Of a stretch of DNA of 64,000 nucleotides, positions 36,009 through 44,327 are shown piece after piece. Below the pieces are notes generated by a model that saw only the letters and a program-made list of their open reading frames with translations, made no database searches and had not been told where the DNA came from. How positions within the stretch are numbered: the stretch's first letter is position 1; each line of letters opens with the position of its first letter. The stretch comes from Streptomyces roseoverticillatus (GTDB lineage Bacteria > Actinomycetota > Actinomycetes > Streptomycetales > Streptomycetaceae). A program made the translations under genes and the position numbers. The stretch covers positions 186,001-250,000 of the forward strand of contig NZ_JOFL01000016.1 of assembly GCF_000719265.1 (NCBI RefSeq). The letters run 5' to 3'.

Positions 36009-37802
36009 TCAGCGGCCCACTGCGTACCCCTGCATGCCGCGCGGGTTGGCCGCCGCCGACAGCACGCCCGTCCGCGGGTCCCGGGCCACCGCGCACAGCC
36101 GCCCCTCCGACCACGCCTCCCCCACCGTCACCCGGTGGCCCCGCCGCCGCAGCTCCCCGATCGCGGTCTCGCCGAGGCGCCGTTCGACGACGACCGAGCC
36201 GGGCGCCATGGTGCGCGGGTGGAAGGAGCCGGGGAAGGACTCGTGGTGCCAGTTGGGGGCGTCGATCGCGCCCTGCAGGTCGAGGCCGCCGCGCACGGGC
36301 GGGCGCAGGGCGACGGCGAGGAAGAAGTGCAGCTGCCACTGGTCCTGCTGATCGCCGCCGGGCGTGCCGAAGGCGAGGACGGGCTCGCCGTCGCGCAGGG
36401 CCAGCGACGGCGTCAGGGTGGTGCGCGGCCGGCGTCCGGGGGTGAGGGAGTTGGGGAGCCCGGGTTCGAGCCAGGCCATCTGCAGCCGGGTGCCGAGGGG
36501 GAAGCCGAGCGAGGGGACGACGGGGTTGGACTGCAGCCAGCCGCCGCTGGGCGTCGCCGAGATCATGTTGCCCCAGCGGTCGACGACGTCGAGGTGGCAG
36601 GTATCGCCGCGGGTCGCGCCGCTGACGGTGACGGTCGGCTCGCCCGCGCCCGGCGCCGGCGCCGGGGCGGTGCTCTCCGCGGCGGCGACGGCGTGCCGGG
36701 CCAGCCGCGGGCTGCGGCCCCCGGGGCCGCCGGGGCGCAGCTCGTACGAGGCGAGGTCGCCGATCAGGGCGCGGCGGGCGGCGTTGTAGCCCGCGGAGAG
36801 CAGGTCCTTCAGGGGGACGTCGGCGGCGTCGCCGTACCAGGCCTCGCGGTCGGCCATGGCGAGCTTGCTGCCTTCGATGAGGGTGTGGACGTACTCGGGG
36901 GTGCCGTACTCCGGCGGGCCGTCGAGCAGAGCGAGCTGCTGCAGCAGGACCGGCCCCTGCGACCACGGGCCGGGCTTGCAGACCGTCCAGCCGTTCCAGT
37001 CGTGGCGGGCCGGCTCCTCGTATCCGGCCCGGAAGGCGGCGAGGTCGTCGCCGGTGAGGGGCGCGGCGTGGCGTTCGCCGGAGGTGTCGAGGGTCGGGCG
37101 GGCCGCGGCGGCGACAAGGGCCTCGGCGACGAAGCCCTCGCGCCACACGCGGCGGGCCGCGTCGATGCGCTGCTCGCGGCTGCCGCCGGCGGCTTCGGCC
37201 TCGGCGATCAGGCGGCGCCAGGTGGCGGCGAGCGCGGGGTTGCGCAGGAGCGTGCCGGGGGCCGGCGGGCGGCCGCCGGGCAGGTAGACCTCGGCCGAGG
37301 ACGTCCACTCGGTCTCGAAGATCCGCCGGACGGTGGCCACGGTCCGGCCGATGGCCTCGACGGGGGCGTGGCCGTGCTCGGCGTAGCCGATGGCGTACGA
37401 CAGGAGGTCGGCGAGCGGCTTGGTGCCGTGGTCGCGCAGGAGCAGCATCCAGGCGTCGAACGCGCCCGGGACGGCGGCCGCCAGGGGGCCGGTGCCGGGG
37501 ACGAGGTCGAGGCCGAGCGAGGTGTAGTGCTCGATGGTCGCGCCGCGCGGCGCCGGCCCCTGCCCGGCGAGGACCTGCACCGGACCGCCGGCCGGCGCGA
37601 ACACCGCCGGCACCTCCCCGGCCGGCCCGTTCATGTGCGGCTCGACGACGTGCAGGACGAAGCCCGCCGCGACCGCCGCGTCGAAGGCGTTGCCGCCGCT
37701 CTCCAGGACAGCCATCGCGGACTGCGACGCGAGCCAGTGGGTGGACGACACCATGCCGAAGGTGCCCTGCAGGGTGGGCCGGGTGGTGAACATGGCGTCC
37801 AT
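36009..37802 (-). CDS. Gamma-glutamyltransferase family protein without signal peptide
   Basis: A 597-residue GGT-family Ntn-hydrolase. The N-terminal A-x-L-E-S-G-G-N-A-F-D-A-A-V-A-A-G is followed by the likely autocleavage Thr in R-G-D-T-C-H-L-D-V-V-D near residue 400 and the F-G-T-P-G-G-D oxyanion segment. There is no signal peptide (M-D-A-M-F-T-T-R-P), so it is probably cytosolic, unlike the second GGT at 50202. The start could be ATG 37802 or 37793; the longer open frame is unsupported. It is divergent from the lipoate-ligase-like gene. Confidence 0.85.
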   Translation of the reverse strand: MDAMFTTRPTLQGTFGMVSSTHWLASQSAMAVLESGGNAFDAAVAAGFVLHVVEPHMNGPAGEVPAVFAPAGGPVQVLAGQGPAPRGATIEHYTSLGLDLVPGTGPLAAAVPGAFDAWMLLLRDHGTKPLADLLSYAIGYAEHGHAPVEAIGRTVATVRRIFETEWTSSAEVYLPGGRPPAPGTLLRNPALAATWRRLIAEAEAAGGSREQRIDAARRVWREGFVAEALVAAAARPTLDTSGERHAAPLTGDDLAAFRAGYEEPARHDWNGWTVCKPGPWSQGPVLLQQLALLDGPPEYGTPEYVHTLIEGSKLAMADREAWYGDAADVPLKDLLSAGYNAARRALIGDLASYELRPGGPGGRSPRLARHAVAAAESTAPAPAPGAGEPTVTVSGATRGDTCHLDVVDRWGNMISATPSGGWLQSNPVVPSLGFPLGTRLQMAWLEPGLPNSLTPGRRPRTTLTPSLALRDGEPVLAFGTPGGDQQDQWQLHFFLAVALRPPVRGGLDLQGAIDAPNWHHESFPGSFHPRTMAPGSVVVERRLGETAIGELRRRGHRVTVGEAWSEGRLCAVARDPRTGVLSAAANPRGMQGYAVGR

Positions 37803-37941
37803 GACGTCAGACCCGACCGCCGGTGCGCAAGGGCTCACGGGTGCGCCGCGGGGGCGGCACGGCGACCCGCGGGACGGCGTTACGGTTGATCCGTCGCCGG
37901 ACGGCAGTGCCGGCCTGGGAAGAGAAGCTGGAGGAGGCGCC

Positions 37942-39009
37942 GTGCACGGTGAATACAAGGTGCCGGGCGGCAAACTCGTCGTCGTCGACCTGGATGTCGA
38001 GTCCGCCGCGCAGGGAGAGGTGCTGCACGGCGTACGCGTGGCCGGGGACTTCTTCCTCGAACCCGACGAGGCGCTCCTCGACATCAACCGCGCCCTGGAG
38101 GGCGCGCCCGCCGACCTGACCGCCCCGCAGCTCGCGGCGCGCATCGACGCCGCGCTGCCCGAGGGCACGGTGATGTTCGGCTTCACCTCCGAGGCCGTGG
38201 GCATCGCCGTCCGCCGCGCCCTGGCGAACGCCACCGACTGGCACCACTACGACTGGCAGCTGATCCACGACGGCCCCCAGTCCCCCGCCCTGCACATGGC
38301 CCTCGACGAGGTCCTGACGGCCGAGGTGGCGGCCGGCCGGCGACCGCCGACGCTGCGCGTGTGGGAGTGGGCCTCCCCGGCCGTGGTCATCGGCAGCTTC
38401 CAGTCCCTGCGCAACGAAGTGGACGTGGAGTCCGCCGACCGTCATGGCATGACGGTCGTCCGGCGTATCAGTGGTGGCGGGGCCATGTTCGTAGAGCCCC
38501 AAAGCACGATCACCTACTCGCTCTACGTACCGGACTCTCTCGTACAAGGGCTGTCCTTCGCCGACAGCTACGCCTACCTCGACGACTGGGTGCTGGCCGC
38601 CCTCGGGGACATGGGCGTCAAAGCCTGGTATCAGCCGCTGAACGACATCGCCACCGACGCCGGCAAGATCGCCGGTGCCGCACAGAAACGAATGGTCGGC
38701 GAGAACGGTGCGGTGCTGCACCACGTGACGATGGCCTACGACATCGACGCGGACAAGATGCTCGAGGTGCTGCGCATCGGACGGGAAAAGCTGTCGGACA
38801 AGGGGACCAAGAGTGCCAAGAAGCGGGTCGATCCGCTTCGCCGGCAGACGGGGCTTCCTCGCAACGACGTCATTGATCGCATGATCGCCTCCTTCCGGAA
38901 CCGCTACGGCTGCTCGGTCGGCGAGGTGACCGAGCAGGAGCTGAGCCGTGCGCAAGAACTTGCACGGACCAAGTTCAGCTCCCACGAGTGGACTGCTCGC
39001 GTTCCCTAG
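37942..39009 (+). CDS. Lipoate-protein ligase-like enzyme with N-terminal accessory domain
   Basis: A 355-residue biotin/lipoate A/B ligase. Catalytic-domain motifs are R-R-I-S-G-G-G-A-M-F near residue 174 and the lysine segment G-K-I-A-G-A-A-Q-K-R near 243, with N-D-I before it. Residues 1-105 (K-L-V-V-V-D-L-D-V, V-A-G-D-F-F-L-E-P) look like the LplA C-terminal accessory domain placed at the N-terminus. GTG 37942 has GGAGGAG upstream. It probably attaches lipoate or octanoate to lipoyl domains. Its last 21 bases are duplicated after the stop. Confidence 0.85.
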   Translation: MHGEYKVPGGKLVVVDLDVESAAQGEVLHGVRVAGDFFLEPDEALLDINRALEGAPADLTAPQLAARIDAALPEGTVMFGFTSEAVGIAVRRALANATDWHHYDWQLIHDGPQSPALHMALDEVLTAEVAAGRRPPTLRVWEWASPAVVIGSFQSLRNEVDVESADRHGMTVVRRISGGGAMFVEPQSTITYSLYVPDSLVQGLSFADSYAYLDDWVLAALGDMGVKAWYQPLNDIATDAGKIAGAAQKRMVGENGAVLHHVTMAYDIDADKMLEVLRIGREKLSDKGTKSAKKRVDPLRRQTGLPRNDVIDRMIASFRNRYGCSVGEVTEQELSRAQELARTKFSSHEWTARVP

Positions 39010-39032
39010 AGGACTGCTCGCGTTCCCCAGAG
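38991..39032 (+). repeat. 21-bp tandem duplication across the stop codon
   Basis: GACTGCTCGCGTTCCCTAGAG (38991-39011) is repeated at 39012-39032 with one change, T to C, which turns the in-frame stop TAG into CAG. The first copy ends the lipoate-ligase-like gene. Confidence 0.8.
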
Positions 39033-39036
39033 GAAG

Positions 39037-39061
39037 CCCGGCCGCCCTCTCAGCGGCCGGG
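39037..39061. terminator. Hairpin between convergent genes
   Basis: CCCGGCCGC (39037-39045) and GCGGCCGGG (39053-39061) pair perfectly around a 7-base loop. The right arm lies in the last codons of the minus-strand LuxR gene. Likely a shared terminator. Confidence 0.6.
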
Positions 39062-40054
39062 TTCGTCGTCGCGGGTGCCGAGGAGGCCGGTGCGGGTGAC
39101 GATGACGGCTGCCTGAAAGCGGCTCTCGGCTCCGAGACGTTCGAGGATGTCGGCGACGTGACGGCGGACGGTGCGCAGGGACATGCCCAGGCGGCGGGCG
39201 ATGGTCTCGTCCTTGAGGCCGGCTGCGAGCAGTTTCAGCAGGGTGGTGTCAATGTCGCGGGCCGCCTGTCCGAACCCTTCGGCGCCGAGGGAGTTGGGGT
39301 CGACGAATGCGGTGGCGTGAGTCCACGCCTGTTCGAAGATGCCGCGGAGGTAGGCGATGAGATGGGGCTCTCGGACGACGACGGCGCCGGAGGTGGTGGT
39401 GTCGGTGGGCAGGAACGCGACGGTGTCGTCGAAGACGATGAGGCGCCCGAAAAGTTCGTGGGCCGTGCGGTATTCGCCGCCCAGGGCCGTGGCGGCGGCG
39501 ATGTAGGCCCGGGTCGGGGCGTGGAAGCGGACGACGTGCTGCTGAAGGGTACGCATGCGGACGCCGCGTTCGAGGAGGGCGCGGTCGCGAACCAGAGCCG
39601 GTTCGAGGTTGGCGGGGTTGCGGGAGACGTCGCCGGGCTGGCAGGCGATGACCTCGTACCGGCAGCGGGCCGCCTCCTGCTCCAGCAGTGAGTTGACCGC
39701 CGCGAGATCGGGCAGCACCGTCACGGCGTCCAGGCCGGCGCCGGGGGCATCGGGGCGGGCGGGACGGGTGACCCGGTGGACGTCCGCGCGCAGGGCGGCC
39801 AGGCGCTGCTGATGGGCGGCGGTCTCGACGGCGATACGGGCCTCAGTCTCGGCGGTGAGGCTCTCCAGGGCCTCCTGCGCGGGCAGGGCGCGGCCCTGGA
39901 AGGGGTCGGCCGGATCGCGGCGGACCAGATGACGCCGGATCAGCCGGGCCAGTGCGATGCCGGCTTCCTGCACGTCGGCGCCGAGGGCTTGCGCCAGGAC
40001 AGCGGGATCCAGGGAGCCGTGCACGCGGACGTGGTCATAGACCCGCCGGTCCAT
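39050..40054 (-). CDS. LuxR-type (HTH) transcriptional regulator with TrmB-like N-terminus
   Basis: A 334-residue regulator. The N-terminal 50 residues resemble a winged helix (V-H-G-S-L-D-P-A-V-L-A-Q-A-L-G-A-D). The centre is a sensor-like region (100-265), and the C-terminus has a LuxR HTH with L-K-D-E-T-I-A-R-R-L-G-M-S-L-R-T-V-R-R-H. The ATG at 40054 is chosen, since the upstream frame is unsupported. This architecture is common among Streptomyces orphan regulators. It is divergent from the small secreted protein and the RIP gene and may control them; that link rests on position only. Confidence 0.82.
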   Translation of the reverse strand: MDRRVYDHVRVHGSLDPAVLAQALGADVQEAGIALARLIRRHLVRRDPADPFQGRALPAQEALESLTAETEARIAVETAAHQQRLAALRADVHRVTRPARPDAPGAGLDAVTVLPDLAAVNSLLEQEAARCRYEVIACQPGDVSRNPANLEPALVRDRALLERGVRMRTLQQHVVRFHAPTRAYIAAATALGGEYRTAHELFGRLIVFDDTVAFLPTDTTTSGAVVVREPHLIAYLRGIFEQAWTHATAFVDPNSLGAEGFGQAARDIDTTLLKLLAAGLKDETIARRLGMSLRTVRRHVADILERLGAESRFQAAVIVTRTGLLGTRDDEPGR

Positions 40055-40307
40055 CACATCGTCGCCGCTGCGAACACCGGGGCCGTACGGAAGCGGGGTG
40101 CATCCGCCGCGTCCCGTGGACGGCTTCGGACCCCCCGGCCCCGGCACGCCCCGACCGCCCACCGCGTCCGTTTCGAGCACTTCCTCCCCCTGTCCCCTGA
40201 TGAAACTGACACTTTAATGACAGGCAACGCACCTGGCCGCAAAGGGGGTATGCGGGAAAGAATCATGAAACCGGCAGCGATGACACCACCGCTCAAAGGA
40301 TCGCGTT

Positions 40308-40625
40308 GTGAACCGTCTTCTCCGCACCACCGCCGGCGCCGTCACGGCCTTGGCCGCCCTGTGCGCCCTTGCGGCCCCCGCCATCGCCGGCGAGTCGCCG
40401 GAGCGCATGCCGGCGAGCGGCCAAGGGGAACCGACGGCCACCCGCGGGTCGTTGCACGACCCTTCCAAGGCGCACGAGATCTCCTTCGCCAACACCTCCT
40501 GGGGCAACTGCCGGCCCATCCCCGGCAGGGAGTGCAAGAAGCGCACCCTCGTGCACGGCGACAGCGCCCCGGCCGGGGCGGCGGACCCCGCGGGGACGGG
40601 TCGGCGAGGGAGCGTGGCCGCGTAG
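40308..40625 (+). CDS. Small secreted protein, unknown function
   Basis: A 105-residue protein with a clear signal peptide (M-N-R-L-L-R-T-T-A-G then a hydrophobic core, cleavage near A-I-A-G at residue 27). The mature part has two Cys (W-G-N-C-R-P-I-P-G-R-E-C-K-K-R) and an Ala/Gly-rich end. No family is recognised. It lies 174 bases upstream of the RIP toxin gene in the same direction. A frame open beyond its stop suggests it may once have been longer, but the homologues needed to judge are not at hand. Confidence 0.55.
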   Translation: MNRLLRTTAGAVTALAALCALAAPAIAGESPERMPASGQGEPTATRGSLHDPSKAHEISFANTSWGNCRPIPGRECKKRTLVHGDSAPAGAADPAGTGRRGSVAA

Positions 40626-40799
40626 GCCGCCGACCGCGTCGAGGCCTGGCCGAACAGGCGTTGGGCCGCGATCTCGCACAGCGCGCGAGCATCGACGACT
40701 CCCTGCAGGTCAACGACGGCCGGCGATCCGTGATCCACCTCGGCACCGGGTCCCCCGGCGTCGGACCGCCATGTCCATAGATAGGAACGGAAATCGCCG

Positions 40800-41747
40800 A
40801 TGACGCATCCGACACCCGCCAAGAGGCTGGGCCGGCGCCTGGGGGCACTGCTGCTCTCCGTCCTGGCCACCTGCACCCTCGTGCAAGTCACCTCCACCGC
40901 GCCCGCGCAGGCGTTCCCGGCCAACTGGTGGGGACGGGAGGACTGGGACGTGACAGGCATGTCCGAGGGAGACCCGGCAGCCGGTTCCTACTACAGCAGA
41001 ATGGTGGACGGAATCCGGCGGAAGGCCAGCACGGGAGGGAACACTCCTGGAATATTCCGGACCGGGAATGACGGCAGGAACTACATCGAGGTGATGGTCT
41101 GGGATCACCAGGACAAACAGAATCCCCACCGCATCTCCCTCTACATTCGCGCCTCGAACCTCTACCTCGACGGTTTCACCATCGAGGGACGGAACTACAG
41201 GTTCAAGGAATCCCCGAACGCCATGATTGAGGGATTCAGCATGGCACACCCCGAAGGTGACCAGCATTGGCAAATGCTGGACTACACGGGCGATTACACG
41301 TCAGGCGGGCTCCAGGCCAACGATAAGACGCGCGGCAGCATTTCATACAAGCCGCAGAGCCTCAAGAAGGACCTGACGAAGCTGACCGGCATCCGAGGGG
41401 CGGGCAACGATCCGGACATAAAGAAGTCCCTGGCATCCATCATCGGGGCAACTTCCGAATCGGCACGTTTCGGCTGGATCCAGACCAGGATTGCCACCAC
41501 GCTCACTCGCGGCGGCATGCCGAACGGCGCCCACACCATCGAACCGTGGGGAGCCGAACTGGAAAACAATTGGAGCAAGCTCTCCAAGCTCGTCAACAAC
41601 CTGGAGAACGGCCGGCCCGGGAATCCCGTGTCGATCCGTATCGGCGGTGATGTCGATACGTACGCAACGCTCCGCGATATCACCGACGGAGACCAGGGAA
41701 AGCCCAGGCTCACTCCGCTGCTCACCTTGGGCAGCGCCGGGCAGTAG
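40800..41747 (+). CDS. Secreted ribosome-inactivating protein (rRNA N-glycosidase)
   Basis: A 315-residue protein with a signal peptide (1-38, A-Q-A end) and a full RIP domain. Matches to ricin A / Shiga A are I-S-L-Y-I-R-A-S-N-L-Y-L-D-G-F with active Tyr 122, the Y-T-G-D-Y segment (Tyr 162 or 166), catalytic Glu 220 and Arg 223 in S-E-S-A-R-F-G-W-I, and Trp 258 in L-E-N-N-W-S-K-L-S. It should remove the sarcin-ricin loop adenine of 28S/23S rRNA. No B chain is present. The gene is visibly less GC-rich and uses more A/T-ending codons than its neighbours, suggesting transfer. Confidence 0.9.
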   Translation: MTHPTPAKRLGRRLGALLLSVLATCTLVQVTSTAPAQAFPANWWGREDWDVTGMSEGDPAAGSYYSRMVDGIRRKASTGGNTPGIFRTGNDGRNYIEVMVWDHQDKQNPHRISLYIRASNLYLDGFTIEGRNYRFKESPNAMIEGFSMAHPEGDQHWQMLDYTGDYTSGGLQANDKTRGSISYKPQSLKKDLTKLTGIRGAGNDPDIKKSLASIIGATSESARFGWIQTRIATTLTRGGMPNGAHTIEPWGAELENNWSKLSKLVNNLENGRPGNPVSIRIGGDVDTYATLRDITDGDQGKPRLTPLLTLGSAGQ

Positions 41748-41770
41748 ACCCTACGGGTGACGGACATCGC

Positions 41771-41812
41771 CCCTCTGGTTTCCGCGCCTTCGCGGTGACG
41801 GAAACCAGAGGG
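41771..41812. terminator. Strong bidirectional terminator after the RIP gene
   Basis: CCCTCTGGTTTCCG (41771-41784) pairs perfectly with CGGAAACCAGAGGG (41799-41812). The 14-base loop can form its own small stem. It serves the RIP gene and the convergent flavin enzyme gene. Confidence 0.88.
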
Positions 41813-41875
41813 CAAGTGCGTGCTCGACCCCGGCCCTTGGCCATGCACGAGGCGCCGCGAGCCGGCCGGCCCTGT

Positions 41876-42874
41876 TCATCCCAGCACGGGGATCAGATGC
41901 TCGCCGTACGCGTCGATCGTCGCCTCCTTCGCGTCGTGCATGGCGTAGACCGCGAACTGGTCCACGCCCAGCTCCCGCAGATGCTCCAGGCGTTCACGGT
42001 GGGCCGCGACGGGGCCCAGGAGGCAGAAGCGGTCCACGATCTCGTCGGGGACGAAGTCGGTGGAGGGGTTTCCGGCGCGGCCGTGGTGGCTGTAGTCGTA
42101 GCCGTGGCGCTGTTTGATGTAGGCGGTGAGGGCTTCGGGGACCATGCCGGAGTGTTCGCCGTAGCGGTCGACGAGGTCGGCCACGTGGTTGCCGACCATA
42201 CCGCCGAACCAGCGGCACTGCTCGCGGGCGTGGGCGAGGTCGTCGCCCACGTAGGCGGGGGCGGCGACGCAGATGCTGACCGCGGCCGGGTCGCGGCCGG
42301 CCTCGGCGGCCGCCTCCCGCACGTGTTTGATCATCCATTCGGTGAGGAACGGGTCGGCGAGCTGGAGGATGAAGCCGTCGGCCTCCTGGCCGGCGAGGGC
42401 GAGGGCCTTGGGGCCGTAGGCGGCCATCCAGACGGGGAGCTTGCCGTCGCGGATCCAGGGGATGCGCAGGGGCGTGCCGCCGACGTCGGCCTCGCGGCCC
42501 TCGGCGAGGTCGCGGATGACGCGGATGGACTCCCGCAGCGACGCGAGGGTGTTGGGCTTGCGGCCGGCCACGCGCATCGCGGAGTCGCCGCGGCCGATGC
42601 CGCACACCGTGCGGTTGCCGTACATGTCGTTGAGGGTGGCGAAGGTGGAGGCCGTGACCTCGGGGGTGCGGGTGGAGGGGTTGGTGACCATAGGCCCCAC
42701 GACGAGCCGCTCGGTGTGCTCCAGGATGCGGCTGTAGATGACGAACGGCTCCTGCCAGAGCACGGTGGAGTCGAATGTCCAGCCGTAGCGGAAGCCGGAG
42801 CGCTCGGCCCGGCGCATCAGGTCGACGACGGCGGTGGCGGGCGGGTCTGCTTGCAGGACGAGGCCGAAGTCCAC
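41876..42874 (-). CDS. LLM-class flavin-dependent oxidoreductase (F420-type)
   Basis: A 332-residue luciferase-like monooxygenase-family enzyme with a TIM barrel: D-F-G-L-V-L-Q-A at the start, V-G-P-M-V-T-N-P near 70, G-I-G-R-G-D-S near 100, and W-M-A-A-Y-G-P-K-A near 155. Actinobacterial members usually use F420 or FMN. The GTG at 42874 has AGGAG seven bases upstream, better than the ATG at 42889. It is the last gene of the pyrimidine catabolism operon. It might act on the pyrimidine ring or a downstream intermediate, but that is inferred from position only. Confidence 0.85.
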   Translation of the reverse strand: MDFGLVLQADPPATAVVDLMRRAERSGFRYGWTFDSTVLWQEPFVIYSRILEHTERLVVGPMVTNPSTRTPEVTASTFATLNDMYGNRTVCGIGRGDSAMRVAGRKPNTLASLRESIRVIRDLAEGREADVGGTPLRIPWIRDGKLPVWMAAYGPKALALAGQEADGFILQLADPFLTEWMIKHVREAAAEAGRDPAAVSICVAAPAYVGDDLAHAREQCRWFGGMVGNHVADLVDRYGEHSGMVPEALTAYIKQRHGYDYSHHGRAGNPSTDFVPDEIVDRFCLLGPVAAHRERLEHLRELGVDQFAVYAMHDAKEATIDAYGEHLIPVLG

Positions 42875-42926
42875 GGCGGTGCTCCTCACTTCATGCGTGT
42901 GCGTCGTTGCGCAGGTGCGTGCGTGA

Positions 42927-44327
42927 TTACGCCAGGTACTGGCAGGTGGTGCGGGGGACGTAGCGGCCGTGCCCGGCCCGCCCGGTGAACGTGTACTGGT
43001 CGATGACCACCTCGCCGCGGGAGAGGACCGTCTCGACCCGGCCCGTGACGCGCTTGCCCTCGTAGGCGGAGTAGTCGACGTTCATGTGATGGGTGGCGGC
43101 CGAGAGGGTCTGCTCGGCGTGCGGGTCGTAGACGACGATGTCGGCGTCGCCGCCGGGGACGATGGAGCCCTTGTGCGGGGCGAGGCCGAACATGCGGGCG
43201 GGGGCGGCGCAGGCGATCTCGATCCAGCGACGGCGGGTGATGTGACCGTCGACCACGGCCTGATGGAGGAGGTCCATCCGGTTCTCGATGCCGGGCAGGC
43301 CGTTGGGGATCTTCGAGAAGTCGCCGCGGCCGAGCTCCTTCTGGCCCGAGAAGCAGAAGGGGCAGTGGTCGGTGGAGACGACCTGGAGGTCGTCGGTGCG
43401 CAGGCCGCGCCAGAGGGCGGCCTGGTGCTCGCGGGGACGCAGCGGGGTGGAGCAGACGTACTTCGCGCCCTCGAAGTCCGGCTCGGCGAGGTTGTCGGTG
43501 GACAGGAAAAGGTACTGCGGGCAGGTTTCGCCGAAGACGGGCAGGCCCTTGTCGCGGGCCTGGACGAGCTCGGCGACGGCTTCCTCGGCGGAGACGTGCA
43601 CGACGTACAGGGGGCTGCCGGCGACGCGGGCGAGCTGGATCGCCCGGTGGGTGGCCTCGGCCTCCAGCAGGGCCTTGCGGACCTCGCCGTGATAGCGGGG
43701 GTCGGTGCGGCCCGCGGCGAGGGCCTGTTCGACGAGGACGTCGATGGCGATGCCGTTCTCGGCGTGCATCATGATCAGTCCGCCGTTGCCGGCGGCGCGC
43801 TGCATGGCGCGCAGGATCTGCCCGTCGTCGCTGTAGAAGACGCCGGGGTAGGCCATGAAGAGCTTGAAGGAGGTGACTCCTTCGGAGACGAGGAGGTCCA
43901 TCTCCTTCAGAGTGCTCTCGTTCACGTCGGAGAGGATCATGTGGAAGGCGTAGTCGACGGCGCAGCGGCCGTCGGCCTTGGCGTGCCAGCGGTCGAGGCC
44001 TTCGCGCAGGGCCTGGCCGCGGCTCTGGACGGCGAAGTCGACGATGGTGGTGGTGCCGCCCCAGGCGGCGGCGCGGGTGCCGGTCTCGAAGTCGTCGGAG
44101 GAGGCGGTGCCGCCGAAGGGGAGGTCGAGGTGCGTGTGGGCGTCGACGCCGCCGGGGATGACGTACTTCCCGGTGGCGTCCAGGGTGCGGTCGGCGTGCC
44201 AGCCCTGGGCGAAGGCGCTGCCGGGCGCGGCGAGGGCCGCGACCTTGCCGTCCTCGACGAGGACGTCGGCGTGGGTCTCCTCGGCGGCGGTGATGACGAG
44301 GCCGCCGCGGATGGCCGTGGTGGTCAT
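42927..44327 (-). CDS. hydA: Dihydropyrimidinase
   Basis: A 466-residue amidohydrolase of the D-hydantoinase/dihydropyrimidinase type. The metal motif G-G-V-D-A-H-T-H-L is near residue 59, the carboxylated Lys is in S-F-K-L-F-M-A-Y near 150, H-A-E-N follows near 183, and S-T-D-H-C-P near 316. It opens dihydrouracil or dihydrothymine to the N-carbamoyl amino acid, the substrate of the ureidopropionase-like gene in the same operon. The ATG overlaps the stop of the aminotransferase (ATGA in the minus direction). Confidence 0.93.
   Translation of the reverse strand: MTTTAIRGGLVITAAEETHADVLVEDGKVAALAAPGSAFAQGWHADRTLDATGKYVIPGGVDAHTHLDLPFGGTASSDDFETGTRAAAWGGTTTIVDFAVQSRGQALREGLDRWHAKADGRCAVDYAFHMILSDVNESTLKEMDLLVSEGVTSFKLFMAYPGVFYSDDGQILRAMQRAAGNGGLIMMHAENGIAIDVLVEQALAAGRTDPRYHGEVRKALLEAEATHRAIQLARVAGSPLYVVHVSAEEAVAELVQARDKGLPVFGETCPQYLFLSTDNLAEPDFEGAKYVCSTPLRPREHQAALWRGLRTDDLQVVSTDHCPFCFSGQKELGRGDFSKIPNGLPGIENRMDLLHQAVVDGHITRRRWIEIACAAPARMFGLAPHKGSIVPGGDADIVVYDPHAEQTLSAATHHMNVDYSAYEGKRVTGRVETVLSRGEVVIDQYTFTGRAGHGRYVPRTTCQYLA

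Noticed and set aside
36460..36480. GGTTCGAG-like T-loop resembling a tRNA
   Set aside because: It lies within the gamma-glutamyltransferase coding sequence and no acceptor or anticodon stem can be drawn.
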